From positions 111,607,627-111,671,626 of the forward strand of contig CM060958.1 of NCBI GenBank assembly GCA_030765055.1: a DNA stretch of 64,000 bases. The letters are read 5' to 3'. Every line of letters starts with the position of its first letter. Position 1 is the first letter of the stretch. A program made the translations under genes and the position numbers. Below are positions 42,877-55,199 of this stretch, one piece after another. The stretch comes from Mantis religiosa. Taxonomy: Eukaryota > Arthropoda > Insecta > Mantodea > Mantidae. A model generated the notes under the pieces. The model was not told the DNA's origin. It did not search any database and saw nothing but the letters and a program-made list of their open reading frames with translations.

Positions 42877-43854
42877 CACTGGGCAACAAACAAAAAAGTA
42901 ATTTTTGAATATTTCGTGCACTTCATGAGGCAATTCCTACTACTTGTGGGTTGAGAAAAACAAATATGACAATGAAAATTTTTTATTAGTCTAGTTTCTA
43001 TGATATACACAAGGTGGAAGTATTACATATTAACGGATTGAGAGAAAAGGATACATTTTAATTACATACATGCTAACAGCAAAGGAAGTGCATTTGATTT
43101 TTTTAACTGATAATTAAATGCTAAGAGTTCTAAATTGCTGGAAAAATACTTCGCAGATAGTCGTGTCTGAAGAGAATCATGTGGTGGCCTATTGACTTCG
43201 TCGTCTTTTAGCTTGCCTCTTGTGATGGAGTTCCGCAGAATCCCTATACAGAGACCAACAGTAATCCGCAAGCATTACTTCATTCCAGCGGCCCTGATAT
43301 ATTTGTTCCATAGAAATGGTCTGATGGAATCTCTCTCCATGTTCATCACTAACAGCTCCACAACTAGGAGGGAAAAAGTCTAGGTGGGAGTGGAGAAAAT
43401 GGATCTTAAGGGACATGTTGCATCCAAGGTTACGGTATTTTTGCAGGAGTGCTGTCACCAAATGCTTGTAGTTGTCATCTCTTTTGTTGCCTAAAAATCC
43501 ATGAACAATACCCTTGAAGGCTTCCCAAGCTTCCTTTTCTTTCCCCTCCAAAACTTAGTCAAATATAGGATCCTTTACAAGTTCACTTGTGTGGTCCGAC
43601 AAAAATGCCTTCCTTAAATTTTGCATCACTTAATTTCCAAAATTTCTCTCTGTGTTTTGTTATTTCACGTGTGTGCCAACTCCAAAAAAACATTCCCCCA
43701 AATTTAAAATCTTCACTCTAAAAAATGAAATGTCACTTTATCTTCAAAACAAGAGCTAATTTATCATTTTTATGGTGACTTTTGAATTCAGCAGATGGAA
43801 ATACATGTAAATTCACTATTTTTAAGCCCGAAACATTTTCAATGTTGCCCAGTG
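42877..43854 (-). mobile_element. DNA element with 12-bp TIRs and a GERFHQ-type coding remnant
   Basis: CACTGGGCAACA at 42877-42888 is exactly inverted at 43843-43854. The minus strand encodes, from about 43650 with one stop, KFWKLSDAKFKEG, then 43551-43192: GKEKEAWEAFKGIVHGFLGN, LGCNMSLKIHFLHSHL, CGAVSDEHGERFHQTIS, MLADYCWSLYRDSAE. I know this as a protein pattern recurring in arthropod genomes, but cannot name its function. The near-intact 120-codon frame and exact TIRs suggest a mobile element rather than a host gene. No target duplication was found. Confidence 0.65.
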
Positions 43855-44489
43855 CGATTTATGTTATTTAGTATAAATAAAACTTTTTATTTTAAGGGTT
43901 ATGGCGAATAATGGTTACCAGTACCTACTTTAAATTTCGGATGCCGGTATGGGGTAAATAGTAAGAATAATAAACTGGATTCTAGTTTGTAGCGCTGGAT
44001 ATCAGGATTAAGTAGATAAATAGATATAAAAATTTGGGAAATAGTAATAAATTAAAGATTGTTTTAAAGTATGAAATTGAATTTTAAAAGTTTTAAAGTG
44101 AGAAGGTACTGCCTATCTCCACAATGGTATTTCCATGATTACTAAGAAATTATTATTGATATGTACATGAAATCTTAGGCATATTCTTAAAATCTTTATT
44201 TTTAATAACACCTATTATTATTTGAAAATTTTGTACTGATAAGTTGTTATAATTTTTTAACTTTTGTAAAAAAAAAGCAATTAAATTTCAGAAAATGTTA
44301 TTATTTTAAACAAGAATTATGAATCTCAAAGAAAAATCCGTTCTTATTATTATTCTAATGAGTGTGCTTAACACACTCAAAAAGTCATTTGTTTTGGTTG
44401 GTTAGTTTTTTTAAAAATGTGTACCGGAACCTGAAACTCAGAGAAGCAGCTTTAAAGTTTATATGTTCATTACTGACTTCTCACATGAG
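43855..44489. other. intron 1, unassigned
   Basis: AT-rich. Fragments such as GGATACCAGTACC-like sequence near 43915 and 56115 hint at a shared repeat, but I cannot define it. Confidence 0.3.
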
Positions 44490-44626
44490 TCAGAACATTC
44501 CTGCTGCATAGTCTTGACCCTCTGTATTCTCACTTGTTCTTTTCAAGTTCCTCTTCATTTTTCTTGCCTTCTTGGCCAGTTCTTCAACCATTTTATCTGC
44601 TTTCAGGACTCGCAGCTCATCAATTT
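44490..44626 (-). CDS. possible terminal exon, unknown protein
   Basis: On the minus strand an acceptor-like GTCATATACAG precedes 137 nt reading (from the second base, after one carried base) EIDELRVLKADKMVEELAKK, then ARKMKRNLKRTSENTEG, QDYAAGMF and a stop at 44490-44492. The composition is a charged amphipathic helix followed by a short tail. It has no initiator Met and no in-window upstream partner that I can join. It could be the last exon of a gene nested in phosphatase intron 1, a transposon protein end, or chance. Confidence 0.3.
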
Positions 44627-44639
44627 CTGTATATGACTA

Positions 44640-45282
44640 CTATCATGATTAGCACATGTATTGTTGAACTGGGCCTACTAACCTCAATGTTACACGTGGT
44701 TTTATTGTCTATTCTATTTATATTTTATAAATTTGCTTTTCTATGTTTAGTAAAACAATTGCCTATAAGCTTTCTCTTTTCAAATGCTTTTGGCCTACCC
44801 ATATCATATATTCACCAATAACTAGTAGAAAATATTATTCAGAACAAATAACTGTTCACATACACAGCCAAAGACAAAAGAAAAACTAGTATCATTGGAG
44901 TTACAGTGGTACCAGCAGAAAGCTTGAAAGATCCCTTACAAAAGAAGGCTTAGTTCAGAAATATCAGTTCAGTATTACACTATGATAAATTTTCTGAAAG
45001 CTTACGAAAAGGGGCGTGGCAAAAACTTAACACCCACTAATATAATTAGCAAATTGGGTATAAAATATTGCTACAATGAACTTTTCAACTATATATTTGT
45101 AATCTAGAGGGATGACAATATAATAACATGTAAAAATAAAAAAAGGTATTTTAACCCCAAGTGCAGTAACTTCTCACCTTAAGATTCTTATATGTTTGTT
45201 TTATATATTTAAAGAGAAGTGAATCTATAAAAGCAATTGGTTAAACATTTTTTGGCTGAAATATTTAAAAATAAATTCCAAC
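44640..45282. other. intron 1, no recognised element
   Basis: AT-rich and repeat-free as far as can be seen. Confidence 0.35.
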
Positions 45283-45497
45283 GTTAAGTCATATCGGACG
45301 ATGAATGGAATGGGTGAAATGATGCTCAAATGAGCCCGGGTCCCTTGAGCTTAGAGTTACCCAACATTCGTCTTTCAGCATAAGGGAAAACCCCGGAAAA
45401 AACCGTAACCAGGCACCCCACCCTGGCCGAGATTCGAACTCGGGACCTATTGAACGTGAGACAGACATGCTACCACCGCGCTACCGAGGCGGGCTAT
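45283..45497 (-). repeat. SINE-B copy, full length
   Basis: On the minus strand: GCCCGCCTCGGTAGCGCGG, B box GAGTTCGAATCTC, hairpin, GCTCATTTGAGCATCATTTC and GTCCGATATGACTTAACG. Confidence 0.93.
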
Positions 45498-45987
45498 ATT
45501 AGTTTTAGTAGTATTATTCTAATTTGTTTGATAAAAGTGAACAGATGTGGTTAAAAGGCATGCATCTGCGACCTATTAACATTTCATTCTTACACTCTCT
45601 AAAATAGTTTCCGGGATAGCGAGTTATGGATTAAAAAATTCAATATTGGATAGTGTTTTGAATTTACCCAGGTCAGAACTTTTGCTGAACAACATTTCAG
45701 CACACCGAAGGTGTTAATAGAATTGACAGCTTCATTAACAATTAAAGGATTTATATTACTTTTACATTAAAGAAGTGTCTCTACCAATTTTTCGCTGGAA
45801 GACGGGTTAAAGCTGCGGGAAGCCGTTTGTGTATGTGTAAACATTAAATATGGCATGTAGCTCTAAAAGACGGAATCCAATTATGTACTCGTGAATCTAA
45901 AACACTATTTGTTCTTAAAATCCATGAAAGATTAAGACCACCTCATGCCCTTAGGCTTCTTAAACATACACAGTTTTACACCATTTG

Positions 45988-46044
45988 GTGGTGGCGTCGG
46001 TGGCGGTGCCGAAGGCGGTGGCGGTGGCGGGGCGGTGGCGGTGT
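45988..46044. repeat. GGTGGCGGT minisatellite
   Basis: Irregular tandem GGTGGC/GGCGGT units spanning 57 bp, an isolated G-rich tract on the plus strand. Confidence 0.8.
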
Positions 46045-47828
46045 AGTAGTGAAGTAGGTTCCTAGTGGTGAGTCCTTTCTGCCCCTTAACCTCAGCATGT
46101 ATTTAAACCCAGCAGTTCGGATAAAAATGACCTATGATTTCACATTGCTCCTAGATCCATATACAGTTGAGTCCAGAGGTTCTAGTAGGAACAAGACCCG
46201 GGCCTCTTTCAACCAGGGAGTTATCCGAGCTGACCCTTAAAGGGCGCCCGGCATCCTCCGTGGGGCTTTCCATTAGGGCAAGACCTAGTTTCCTAACAAG
46301 CCCCCCCATCTGGTCCTAAGGACACAAGACGGGACGGAGTCCTAGATCCCTATACAGAGCGTTTTGGATTAAGTCCCATACTCATAATTTCTGTATCGCT
46401 CTACTGTCCAGCAGTGCAAAGTAAGTCCCTGCAAGGTATGTGCCAACCAGTGGCACGCTTACACAGTGGGATAAAGACAGGGGATGTGTGTGACAGAAAA
46501 TGCATGCTACACAAGGAGTAGAGCCGTTATAAAAGCACGCGCTCTATTCACTCTACACTAAAACCGAGAAGAATCACAAAAGTAGAAGACGTAAGAATGT
46601 TTTTGAATGTTCTGTAACTGAACTGACATGGGGGTGTCATAAATCTATCCAGGGAGGGTGTGGGAACCTTCTCCAAATCCCCCTGCGACTCGTGCGCCGG
46701 AGACTTTCTCTCCTGTGGAATACTGTAGCTCCTCGTGAGCCAAAGTCGATTTTATAAATATGGCTGAGCATTCCCTTTTAGTACTATTAATATGATTTGC
46801 CCTGTACATGGGATCAACGCAGCTTAAAATGTACATATTTTTCTGCAGCGATTAAAATACCTATATTTGCATAAAATTAAGTAACTACATGCCAGTAGTA
46901 CTTTCTATTAGATTGAATGTGTTCATAATGTGATAACAACTGATCCTTTTCAAAATTACTGTAATTCATCGTTGATATAACCAACTGTATCTACTTTGCT
47001 TAGACTAGACGAACTGTCGTGCTTATATAATGAAAGGATTATCATGCTTTTACCAGGTCGTGACATAAAAAGTCAAACATATACAAAACATAGGCCAGAT
47101 ATTAAATGACCAGACATACTGATTTCCCAAATCAAACTTTCAAGACAATAGAAGACAATCGAACGAAGCTGATATGACGTAACGCGTTAATGTGTCTTGC
47201 AGATGTTTCGGAGGGTATAAGGGCCATTACAATTAACCGTCATATCGACAGAGGCGATGCATTGGAGAAAATCAACTGTACGTGTAATACGTGATGAAGA
47301 AACTTCCTGCAATGCATTACGTTAACAAAATTGCGTCATTTTTTTTATCTATTGTCAAACTCTCATTGTGATGATATGAGCAGCATAACCGAGAAATGTA
47401 CAAAATGTTAAATGGAAAGTTAATCTGCGTAAAAATACTGGAGTAATCGTTGATTATTACCGTTTTTAGGATAGATTCACATACTTACACATTCCTTAAT
47501 AAGAAAAGAATGAATAGTATAGGAATGAAGATTTTATTGAGACTAATGAATAGAACTAAAGGGAATTTTGTAAATAAGTAAGGAATAGAGTAGACAAATG
47601 GTGTGGGGAGACAATAGTAAGGCACACACATTTTTGGAGCTACACAGGTTAATAATAAAGGAATGAGGCAAAGGAAGATCATACGTCATATGAGAGAGAT
47701 ACATATTTTTAAGAATAGAGACAATATTAATGAAAAAAGTAAAGAGAGATGAAGCACAAGAATAGATTCTGGAGCAAAAGACTTAAGAAAAGCGATGCCC
47801 CTCCTTGTCTTTGGGCAGATCATCCATT

Positions 47829-47831
<3 letters not shown>

Positions 47832-47887
<56 letters not shown>
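47832..47887. repeat. (TC)n microsatellite
   Basis: About 28 uninterrupted TC units. It is responsible for the Arg-Glu repeat in a spurious minus-strand frame. Confidence 0.98.
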
Positions 47888-47888
<1 letters not shown>

Positions 47889-48435
47889 ATCCAGTCAGGT
47901 ATCTAATATATGATACATGATTATAAATAAGTTTATTAGAAGCTATAACAATGAAAGTTCTGGAGGGAGTAAATCCTCCATTTGAGGGTAAATAGACAAA
48001 GAAAATTGCGTCACAACTCGGCAAGAAGTAGGTGGAGGCAAATAGCCCTCCCCTCTTTGACAAAGTTGAGCATCACTGGTTGAGAACAGTTTTGGTTGTG
48101 GAACGAATGAAAGGAAGAGGTAGGCGAAAAGAGACAGGACAATATTAATAAGCAAAATCAGTCAGGAAAATGTTAGCAATGTGGATGTGAGAGTGAAAAA
48201 TATGGGGAAACCTTTAGAGAAATTCATGGAGAAGTAGACAAGGAATCAAAATAATTAAGAGAAGATAAGAAGAATAGTGGAATGAATGAATGGATTCCTG
48301 TAATTCAAGTGGAACATAGGGCCTTCTAAACCGCTCGACCTGGAGGCCCATAGACAACGGGTAGAGAATCAGTGTTCTCCTCATCAGAGAGATTCCTGAA
48401 TGAGTGATCAGTGCAACGCCGGAAGTTAAAGTACG

Positions 48436-48537
48436 AGAGATGAGGTGATAGCAAAGATGGAGCATTTGGTGGAATGCTGGTGGGGGAAACCGGAGGACCC
48501 AGAGAATACCCGCCCCAGCGCCAATTGTAAAGATAGT
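48436..48537 (-). repeat. SINE-A internal fragment
   Basis: On the minus strand GCTGGGGCGGGTATTCTCTG, CCTCCGGTTTCCCCCACC and GCTCCATCTTTGCTATCACC match the SINE-A body. Head and 3' end are absent. Confidence 0.75.
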
Positions 48538-48572
48538 GGAGAGAATTGTCTTTAATCTACTTTGTTCAACGT

Positions 48573-48745
48573 TTTCAGATCGGACGATGAACGAAATGGG
48601 TGAAATAACGGTCAAATGAGCTCAGGGTCCTTAGAGCTTAGAGCTACCTGACATTCGTCTTTCAGGATAAGGGAAAACCCCGGAAAAATCCTTACGCAAA
48701 TAACTTCCCTGACCGAGATTCGAGCTCAGAATCCCTTGAGGGAGA
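48573..48745 (-). repeat. SINE-B copy, head truncated
   Basis: The 3' segment (CGTTCATCGTCCGAT on minus), TTTGACCGTTATTTCACCC, hairpin and B box GAGCTCGAATCTC are present. The first part of the tRNA-like head is lost. 48746-49390 has nothing recognised. Confidence 0.85.
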
Positions 48746-49499
48746 ACAGGAGGTATCTCGTTAAAACACAAAATTCATTTCAAATAGTTTACTTTTGGTG
48801 TGAATCATTTCGGAGATATTCCTTGTTTTATATATGATCTGATGTCTTTATTATGCTTCCCACAATGGAAAGTAGCCATTCACGTTTTATTTCTTAGTCA
48901 TGTAAGGGGAACAGAATGTCAGAGGCCTGACAGCAACTAGCTCTTAAAAAATTTGACGATCGCTTAAGCTCTACTACATTCCCATATTTCCCTTGTACGT
49001 ACAAGAAGGTTAGCACTGAGATAACGATATCGATTAACATGCAGCAGTTATTTTAGATACTTCATACTTTGTTAAGAATTGTCAAAGAGATTAATATTTG
49101 TAATAAAACGAAGAAATAATGTAAAGTAGGTAATGGTGTAACCATGACAACGTAATATGATAACAAGTTGTTAAATGTTTTAAAATATTTTGTTCTTCTG
49201 CTTATGAAAGTCTTAGGGGTGCATGCAGAAACAATTTTGTGTATGCATCTAAGATGTATAAGTAGCGTGTGCGCAAGAAAAGAAATAGTTCATCGTGGAA
49301 ACTACCGCTGTTGGTAAAAAGACCACACTAATAATATTTAAAATTGTATCAAAGAATTTAAACATGTTTATGAGGAATTAAATTTCCATCTTTGAACAAG
49401 AAAAGTATTATTTGTTCATTCTTCAAAAGTTGTAATACTAACTTTATCAGTCCCGTTACCACGACCCTGGGAAACAAAAAAAGTCATTGCTCAAGAATT

Positions 49500-50303
49500 A
49501 CAGATGCGCCTATTTGTCCAGAGTTGCAGCAGAAACGTCTAGATTTCTTCAAGATCGTCACCAAAGGTGAGAAATTTATCTACATCCACCTTCATCCCCC
49601 CCAAAAAAAATCCTGCTTCAAACATGAATTACATAGAGGAATAAAGAGATCGTACAAGAATAGAGAAAGCCATTTGAGTTCAACATAACCTTTTTTTGCA
49701 ATACATATTTGCTTACAAAGGATTTAAAATTGAGCAATGAGTCCTTTGTCACATGTATTTTGCTGAGAAACGTTCAATGTTGTATGATTACGCAAAGAAA
49801 CAAAGAAAATGAATCAAACTGTAGGTGTTTCGGTGAATTCTACACTTTTCCCCTGAGTAATCGTTTGCAGTGAAGTACTAGTTGAACGGAATTATACAAC
49901 ATTTTAAAAACAATTTCAAAACTTCCAGAACTACAAAATTAGCAACTAAATATTTGTATGCTCCACCTGCAACAGTTTTCTCTGAAAGATTATTTAGCAC
50001 AAGTCACATATGTGACAGAAAAAGAGGTAGACTTGAAACAGAAAGGGTTAAAATTCTAGTATTTTTAACAGAAACCTTTAAAAGTGGACAGTTTTTACAG
50101 AGTTTAAAAGTAAGAACACTGATGGCTTAACGTCTTGCCTCAGTAAATATGTGCATCTATTTCATTTCCTTGGTATTACACAATGCACCCAACATTCAGT
50201 TTTGTATTCAAACTAGAAGTAGAAATGGTATCGAAGTGTCGGATATCGTGGAAAATATCCTGTATCGGTATCGACTATGGAGAAAAACTGGTAATGACCC
50301 ATC
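49500..50303 (+). mobile_element. hAT element 3' part with transposase dimerisation end
   Basis: Frame 49882-50130 reads TKLATKYLYAPPATVFSERL, FSTSHICDRKRGRLETERVK and ILVFLTETFK, the hAT C-terminal dimerisation motif (the usual form is ASERLFSTAG...LFLN). Upstream 49540-49570 (QQKRLDFFK) may belong to it. The right end GGTAATGACCCATCCTA at about 50303 is a hAT-like terminus related to the ends of the 34.4-37.1 kb element. The left end was not found. Confidence 0.75.
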
Positions 50304-50569
50304 CTAATAATCACCAGAGCTAGGAAGTTCCTACGGATCTCCTTGAGCAGTGTAAGAGAGGCCAGGTATGGCTATACCACGCAGCGCTAGTAGCAAGGGC
50401 AAGGTTCATCGTAGAATACAACGCATTACTGTAACTTGTATACTAAACTAATACATAATACATGTTTAGCACATGATTTACACTGAGTGGCCGAATCAAT
50501 TAAGTGTAGTTATGCAGGTGTAGACAGCGCACATGAAAAAGATATTTTTGTAAGCATCTTACAGTATTG

Positions 50570-51180
50570 CAAATTTGAGAGAGTTAGCACCAGACATTCC
50601 GCTACCACCACGGCCAGTTTTCATCAGATGGGTAACTTGGCTAGAGGATGTAATCTATTATGCGGAACATTACAAAATTGTTTCGGTATTAGCTAACTTA
50701 GAAACCGATGACAGTTCTAGCATAAAAATTACCAAACGTCTAGTAACGAATAGTTTCGTATAAATACATTATTGATTGCAGATTTGTTCAAAGAGTTACC
50801 CACAACTATCATACTGTTAGTCTAGAGGTATGGAGCGGCATATGGAACAATTGTCAAAACGGATTTACCAATCCACGAGCATTCTATCTGAAATAAAGAT
50901 GGAAATAAAAAGTGTAATTGAAAAGAATGCAGGGTTCGGTGCGCTTTACCGCATACGAGATGCACTTTAAATCCCAACAAAATCTATGATACTGATACAG
51001 AACTGATAAAATATTTCAAATATGCCCCGAACACATCATGTGAGGTCGAAGGAACATTTTCGCAGTATAAATATTGTTTAACGGGACGTAGAAGGAGTTT
51101 TTCATGTGAAAGGCTTCAGAGGTACAGTATTGTTTTAGTAATACGGCCGCAGATGAGTAAATATGTAGTAAAATTGCTGC
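50570..51180 (+). pseudogene. second hAT transposase C-terminal remnant
   Basis: Broken frames read RELAPDIPLPPRPVFIRWVT, WLEDVIYYAEHYKI (50575-50690), then NAGFGALYRIRDAL and, near 51010-51110, YFKYAPNTSCEVEGTFSQYK and RRRSFSCERLQR. The order matches hAT transposases in which ...TRWGTWL... precedes the final dimerisation motif. It differs from the 49.9-kb copy in sequence, so it belongs to another hAT family. Frameshifts and stops (e.g. near 50760) inactivate it. 51181-51880 shows nothing. Confidence 0.75.
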
Positions 51181-51879
51181 TGTGGCATTTTGTCTAGTAA
51201 GAGTCTTCAGATATTTGAGAAATTAATTTTATTATTTGGATATTATTTTACATTCGATCAGGGAATATTAAAACCCACGTTATAATTGCTTGGGTGTTGC
51301 CACAACGTGTCTATTTAACAAATGAAATCAGCCTGAGACAAACCCATATGTACTGTATAAGAATTTGTATGTTGTACATAATGATCTAAATAGATGTCAT
51401 TTACGAATGTTTCAGTCATTTTGTTCTCTGGGCAACCGGTTGCAGTGCCTCTCCGCTGTGAGTTTCTTATCTATGACTTATTTGGATGCCGGGAGAGGGT
51501 CGGTCGCAACCTGCATAGGGAACGGAGAGTGGTACGAACATCCTAACCCTAGTTATGACTAATCAATAATTTTGTTTGCATTCCTTCATTCTTACATTCT
51601 TTTTTCCTTTCTCCACTTTATGAAAATTGCAGAAGATAAGAACATGATGAACTTCATTATTATTCTTTAAAAATATTAATTATATAGGGATATACGTCAG
51701 TTAAGTATAATAATTATTCGGCTAACCTTTCATATGAAACATACGTAGTTCTCATGTGCTCCTCTGTGTTGTCTTACTGTACGTCAAGCTACCAGTATTT
51801 CGCTGATGTAAACAAAAACAGGTGAATGCAGCGCTCTTGACAATCCGGGCCTTTTGCTGACTAATTACTCCATTCAGAC

Positions 51880-52467
51880 ATTAGATATCCAGAGGATGAT
51901 AGACAAAAAGTTCTCAAAATTAATCAACCAGTTATATTAGGAAGAGGAAAATTCAAGATAGATTGCCTACCGTATGTAGATGATCTTGCAATCTTAACCT
52001 CTGACATGATAAAAGCTCAAATACAGATTGAAATATTAAAAGAAACTACAAAGAAAGTTTATCTTCATATATCTTTCGGAAAAAAAAATGAATATATTTC
52101 GTGCAATAAAGTAGCACCAAAATATATGTAAACCTAACATGGAAAAGTAAAACGAGTTTTACAATTTAAATATATTATGGAAATAATTCAGGAAAATGAA
52201 ATTGAAACTAAGGCAAACAAAAGCAGGTGCGAAAAATAGAAACAGTATATTGGCCTGCTCGAAACATATATAATAAAAATGCATGTTAAATATAAAAAAC
52301 AAAGACACTTATAACACTAATTAAACCAGAGTGCTTCTATGCAGCAGGGACATTGATTTTAATAAAAAAGCAGATTTCGAAAATACAGAAAATAAAAAAC
52401 GTTAAGTTATTAGAAAAATTTAGGTCCACAAGTTGTAGGTGAAGAATAGACTTACAAGTAAAAAGGA

Positions 52468-52510
<43 letters not shown>

Positions 52511-52905
52511 CATCCATAGTGATATTAGAACCAAACGGAGGTTAACATTTAATGGACATTTTAAACGATTAAATTCAAATAGGGTCACAAAACAAACTTA
52601 TGGAATTTTATGAAAATAGAAGTAAACCACAAGTAGACACTATAAAATGGGTTGGTGAAGAAAAAGTAGTTTTAAAATTGGCAGGAATCACTCAAGACGA
52701 TATCCCAGACAGGGACGCCATTAGAATGAAGGTGCATAAGTGGCAAGTTGACCAAGAGGACAAACCGAAGAAAAACACTGGCACAACGTGGACAGACGAG
52801 AAAAAGAGCTCACAGACAAAGAATAAAAGGATGCATAAAAGAGCTAAGGAACGTCTCTAAGTACTTTGCTTAGTCCTACGTGGACTCATTCGCAAACAAA
52901 TAATA
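51880..52905 (+). mobile_element. LINE 3' part, plus strand
   Basis: Coding with stops includes LPYVDDLAILTSDMIKAQ (RT active-site box with VDD) at about 51965-52020, later LGPQVVGEE and DIHSDIRTKRRLTFNGHFKR (about 52507-52570). An intact 86-codon tail at 52600-52860 (WVGEEKVVLKLAGITQDDI, RMKVHKWQVDQEDKPKKN) follows. A (TA)n tract at 52472-52506 expanded inside it. Its 3' end runs into the AAT microsatellite. Confidence 0.75.
52472..52506. repeat. (TA)n microsatellite
   Basis: About 17 TA units inside the degraded LINE coding region. Confidence 0.97.
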
Positions 52906-52913
52906 AAAATAGC

Positions 52914-53389
<476 letters not shown>

Positions 53390-53429
53390 TAGCAATAAAA
53401 ACAACATCAAGGCTCGTTCCGGTCTCATA

Positions 53430-54900
53430 AATTTTAAATTAAAAGTGTTGTATCCCTCTTTTTCTTGGTCTACCAATACTTCTTCTACCTAATGGTTTGT
53501 TATCCAAAACTAATTTTAGAATACGGTTATCATTCGTTCGGTCGACATGTTCCTTCCAGGTACTTATATATTGTTTTATTCTATCTGTTAGCTTAAAAAT
53601 ATTCAATTGTTTTCGAATGTCCTCACTTCTTTGCTTATCTTTGCTTATTTCCGCTGTTTCAATCATTTGTTCTTCCCTTTTTGTTAAAGTCCAAAATTCA
53701 CTACCATATAATATAGCCTGCCTCAGTAGCGTAGATGGTAGCGTGTCGGCCTCACGTTCAAGCGGTCCCAAGTTCGAATCTCGGTTAGGTGAGTTACCTG
53801 GATAAGGTTTTTTCCGGGGGTTTCCCTCATCCTGAAAGACGCATGTCCGATAACTCTAAGCTCCATGGACCCCGGATTCACTTGAGCATCATTTCACCCA
53901 TTTCATTCATCGTCCGATACGACAACGTTAGAGGACGGAAATTACAAAAAAGAAACTGCCATTACTTTATAAAACTAATTTAGTCTATCTTCTTGTATTT
54001 TTAAGGTTCTCTTTATGGTGGCACATATACCATTAAATTTGTTGATTTTATTTAAAATGTCACTATTTTTAAAATAAGAAATATTGCAACCAAGATATAG
54101 CAATTGACTTGTTCAACGGGTATTCCTTCTAATAATATTTTGGTTCTTACATTGGATCCCTTGAAGGTTAAAACTTTAGTTATTGTTAAACTATATTGAT
54201 AGTGTTGTTTAATATATGTAACGCTTTTTGTAGACCATCTTCTGAGCTAGATATGAGAACTCGATTGTCTGCAAATAATGAAGTATATAAATATCTATCT
54301 CTAATTATAAAATGCGAATCTAAGTTTGTCTGCCAATCAGATATGGCATCGTCAATATAAATATTAAAATGTGACGGTGAAAGTGTCTTACCCCTTTGTT
54401 TATTGTTGCTATTAGATCTGTCTTCATTCCAGTTTCTATCATGATCTTATTTTGTACATATAAAGTTCTTATTGCTGTTACCAAATGTTGGGTTACACCG
54501 TTCTGTTTCGTAATACTCTATAATTTATTTCTATTTACCTTGCCAAAGGCCTTCTCGAAATCTATAAATTCCATATAAGTTGGTACATTGAGCACCCTAT
54601 GCTTTTCAATTATCTGATTAACAGTAAATATACAGTCATTACAAGATCTTCCTTTTATGAATGCATTTTACACTTCCATAATTAAAAAAGACAGCATTTC
54701 ATATTTAATTTCAGAAGCTTTCAAAACGAGGCAAGTTTGTTTGCGAGATAATTGCTTTCTTCTAAATATTTTTTCATAGGTTTTCATTAATGTTTGAACT
54801 AGCTATTTCTAATTTTTATGAAACCTTCTTGAATGACTACTTAAGCTATAATTACGCTTTTTTTATTAAATAGTTTCATAGGGAAATGAAAACAAAATCT
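53430..54900 (-). mobile_element. LINE 3' half, minus strand, split by SINE-B
   Basis: On the minus strand: GKTLSPSHFNIYIDDAISDW and SLFADNRVLISSSEDGLQKA (54420-54230; the FADD box reads FADN), then after the SINE ILYGSEFWTLTKREEQMIET, DRIKQYISTWKEHVDRTNDN and LGRRSIGRPRKR near 53480. The upstream part has many stops. It is the same broad LINE type as 8.2-9.1 kb but distinct in sequence. Confidence 0.8.
53719..53948 (+). repeat. SINE-B copy, full length, in LINE
   Basis: Head GCCTGCCTCAGTAGCGTAG, B box AAGTTCGAATCTC, hairpin GATAAGG...CCTCATCC and 3' segment CATCGTCCGATACGACAACG with an A-rich tail. Confidence 0.92.
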
Positions 54901-55054
54901 ATTTAACACGTGAAGTAATTTAACTGACACAATTGGATCTGTTTTGGTTTTCCTTTATTAATCTCTGGAGCAAGGTTTCGATTATGTCAGTACCAGAAGT
55001 CCTTGTCATATAGTACGTACGTCCTTCAGTTGTCTGAATAAAGTGTGAACTTAC

Positions 55055-55130
55055 CGCATGACTGGACAGCACAGGACAGCAAGGCAGTGAAACTCGCGAC
55101 TGCGAGAATGCTCGTAATTTTGCACATCAT
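55055..55130 (-). CDS. Alp: alkaline phosphatase, exon 1 (signal peptide)
   Basis: On the minus strand two adjacent ATG codons open a 25-codon frame, MMCKITSILAVASFTALLSC then AVQSC, ending G|GTAAGT in phase 1. The hydrophobic run ILAVASFTALL followed by small residues is a classic secretory signal peptide, as expected for a GPI-anchored or secreted alkaline phosphatase. The one base left over joins exon 2 (11307-11372) to give Asp without a frame break. The TATA-like box lies upstream at 55168-55175. The link across 43.7 kb is inferred from phase, orientation and function. A missed non-coding or alternative first exon cannot be excluded. Confidence 0.75.
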
Positions 55131-55167
55131 GTTCCTCGACGTGGTGTCCACAGCACTCTGGCCTGGT

Positions 55168-55175
55168 CTATATAG
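55168..55175 (-). promoter_or_regulatory. TATA-like box of the phosphatase promoter
   Basis: On the minus strand CTATATAGA lies 38-45 bp upstream of the first ATG of exon 1, giving a very short leader if used. A second candidate, TTTATAG, is about 20 bp further upstream (near 55187-55193). Either placement is typical of compact insect promoters. Confidence 0.5.
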
Positions 55176-55199
55176 AAATCTCTCCGCTATAAAGTGACA

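Larger units (their letters stand above)
45498..48435. other. intron 1 with small low-complexity tracts
   Basis: No coding or mobile element was recognised. A GGTGGC-type minisatellite lies at 45988-46044. A GC-rich patch sits at 46160-46350. A TATAAAAG at 46528-46535, with TCACTCT about 20 bp on, looks promoter-like but has no transcript evidence. Confidence 0.35.

Noticed and set aside
46501..46560. Promoter with TATAAAAG and TCACTCT
   Set aside because: A plausible core promoter pattern but no adjoining exon, LTR ends or coding sequence. Such matches occur by chance in AT-rich DNA.
47686..48063. Frame with an Arg-Glu repeat
   Set aside because: The repeat is the (TC)n tract read on the minus strand. 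The rest has no domain.
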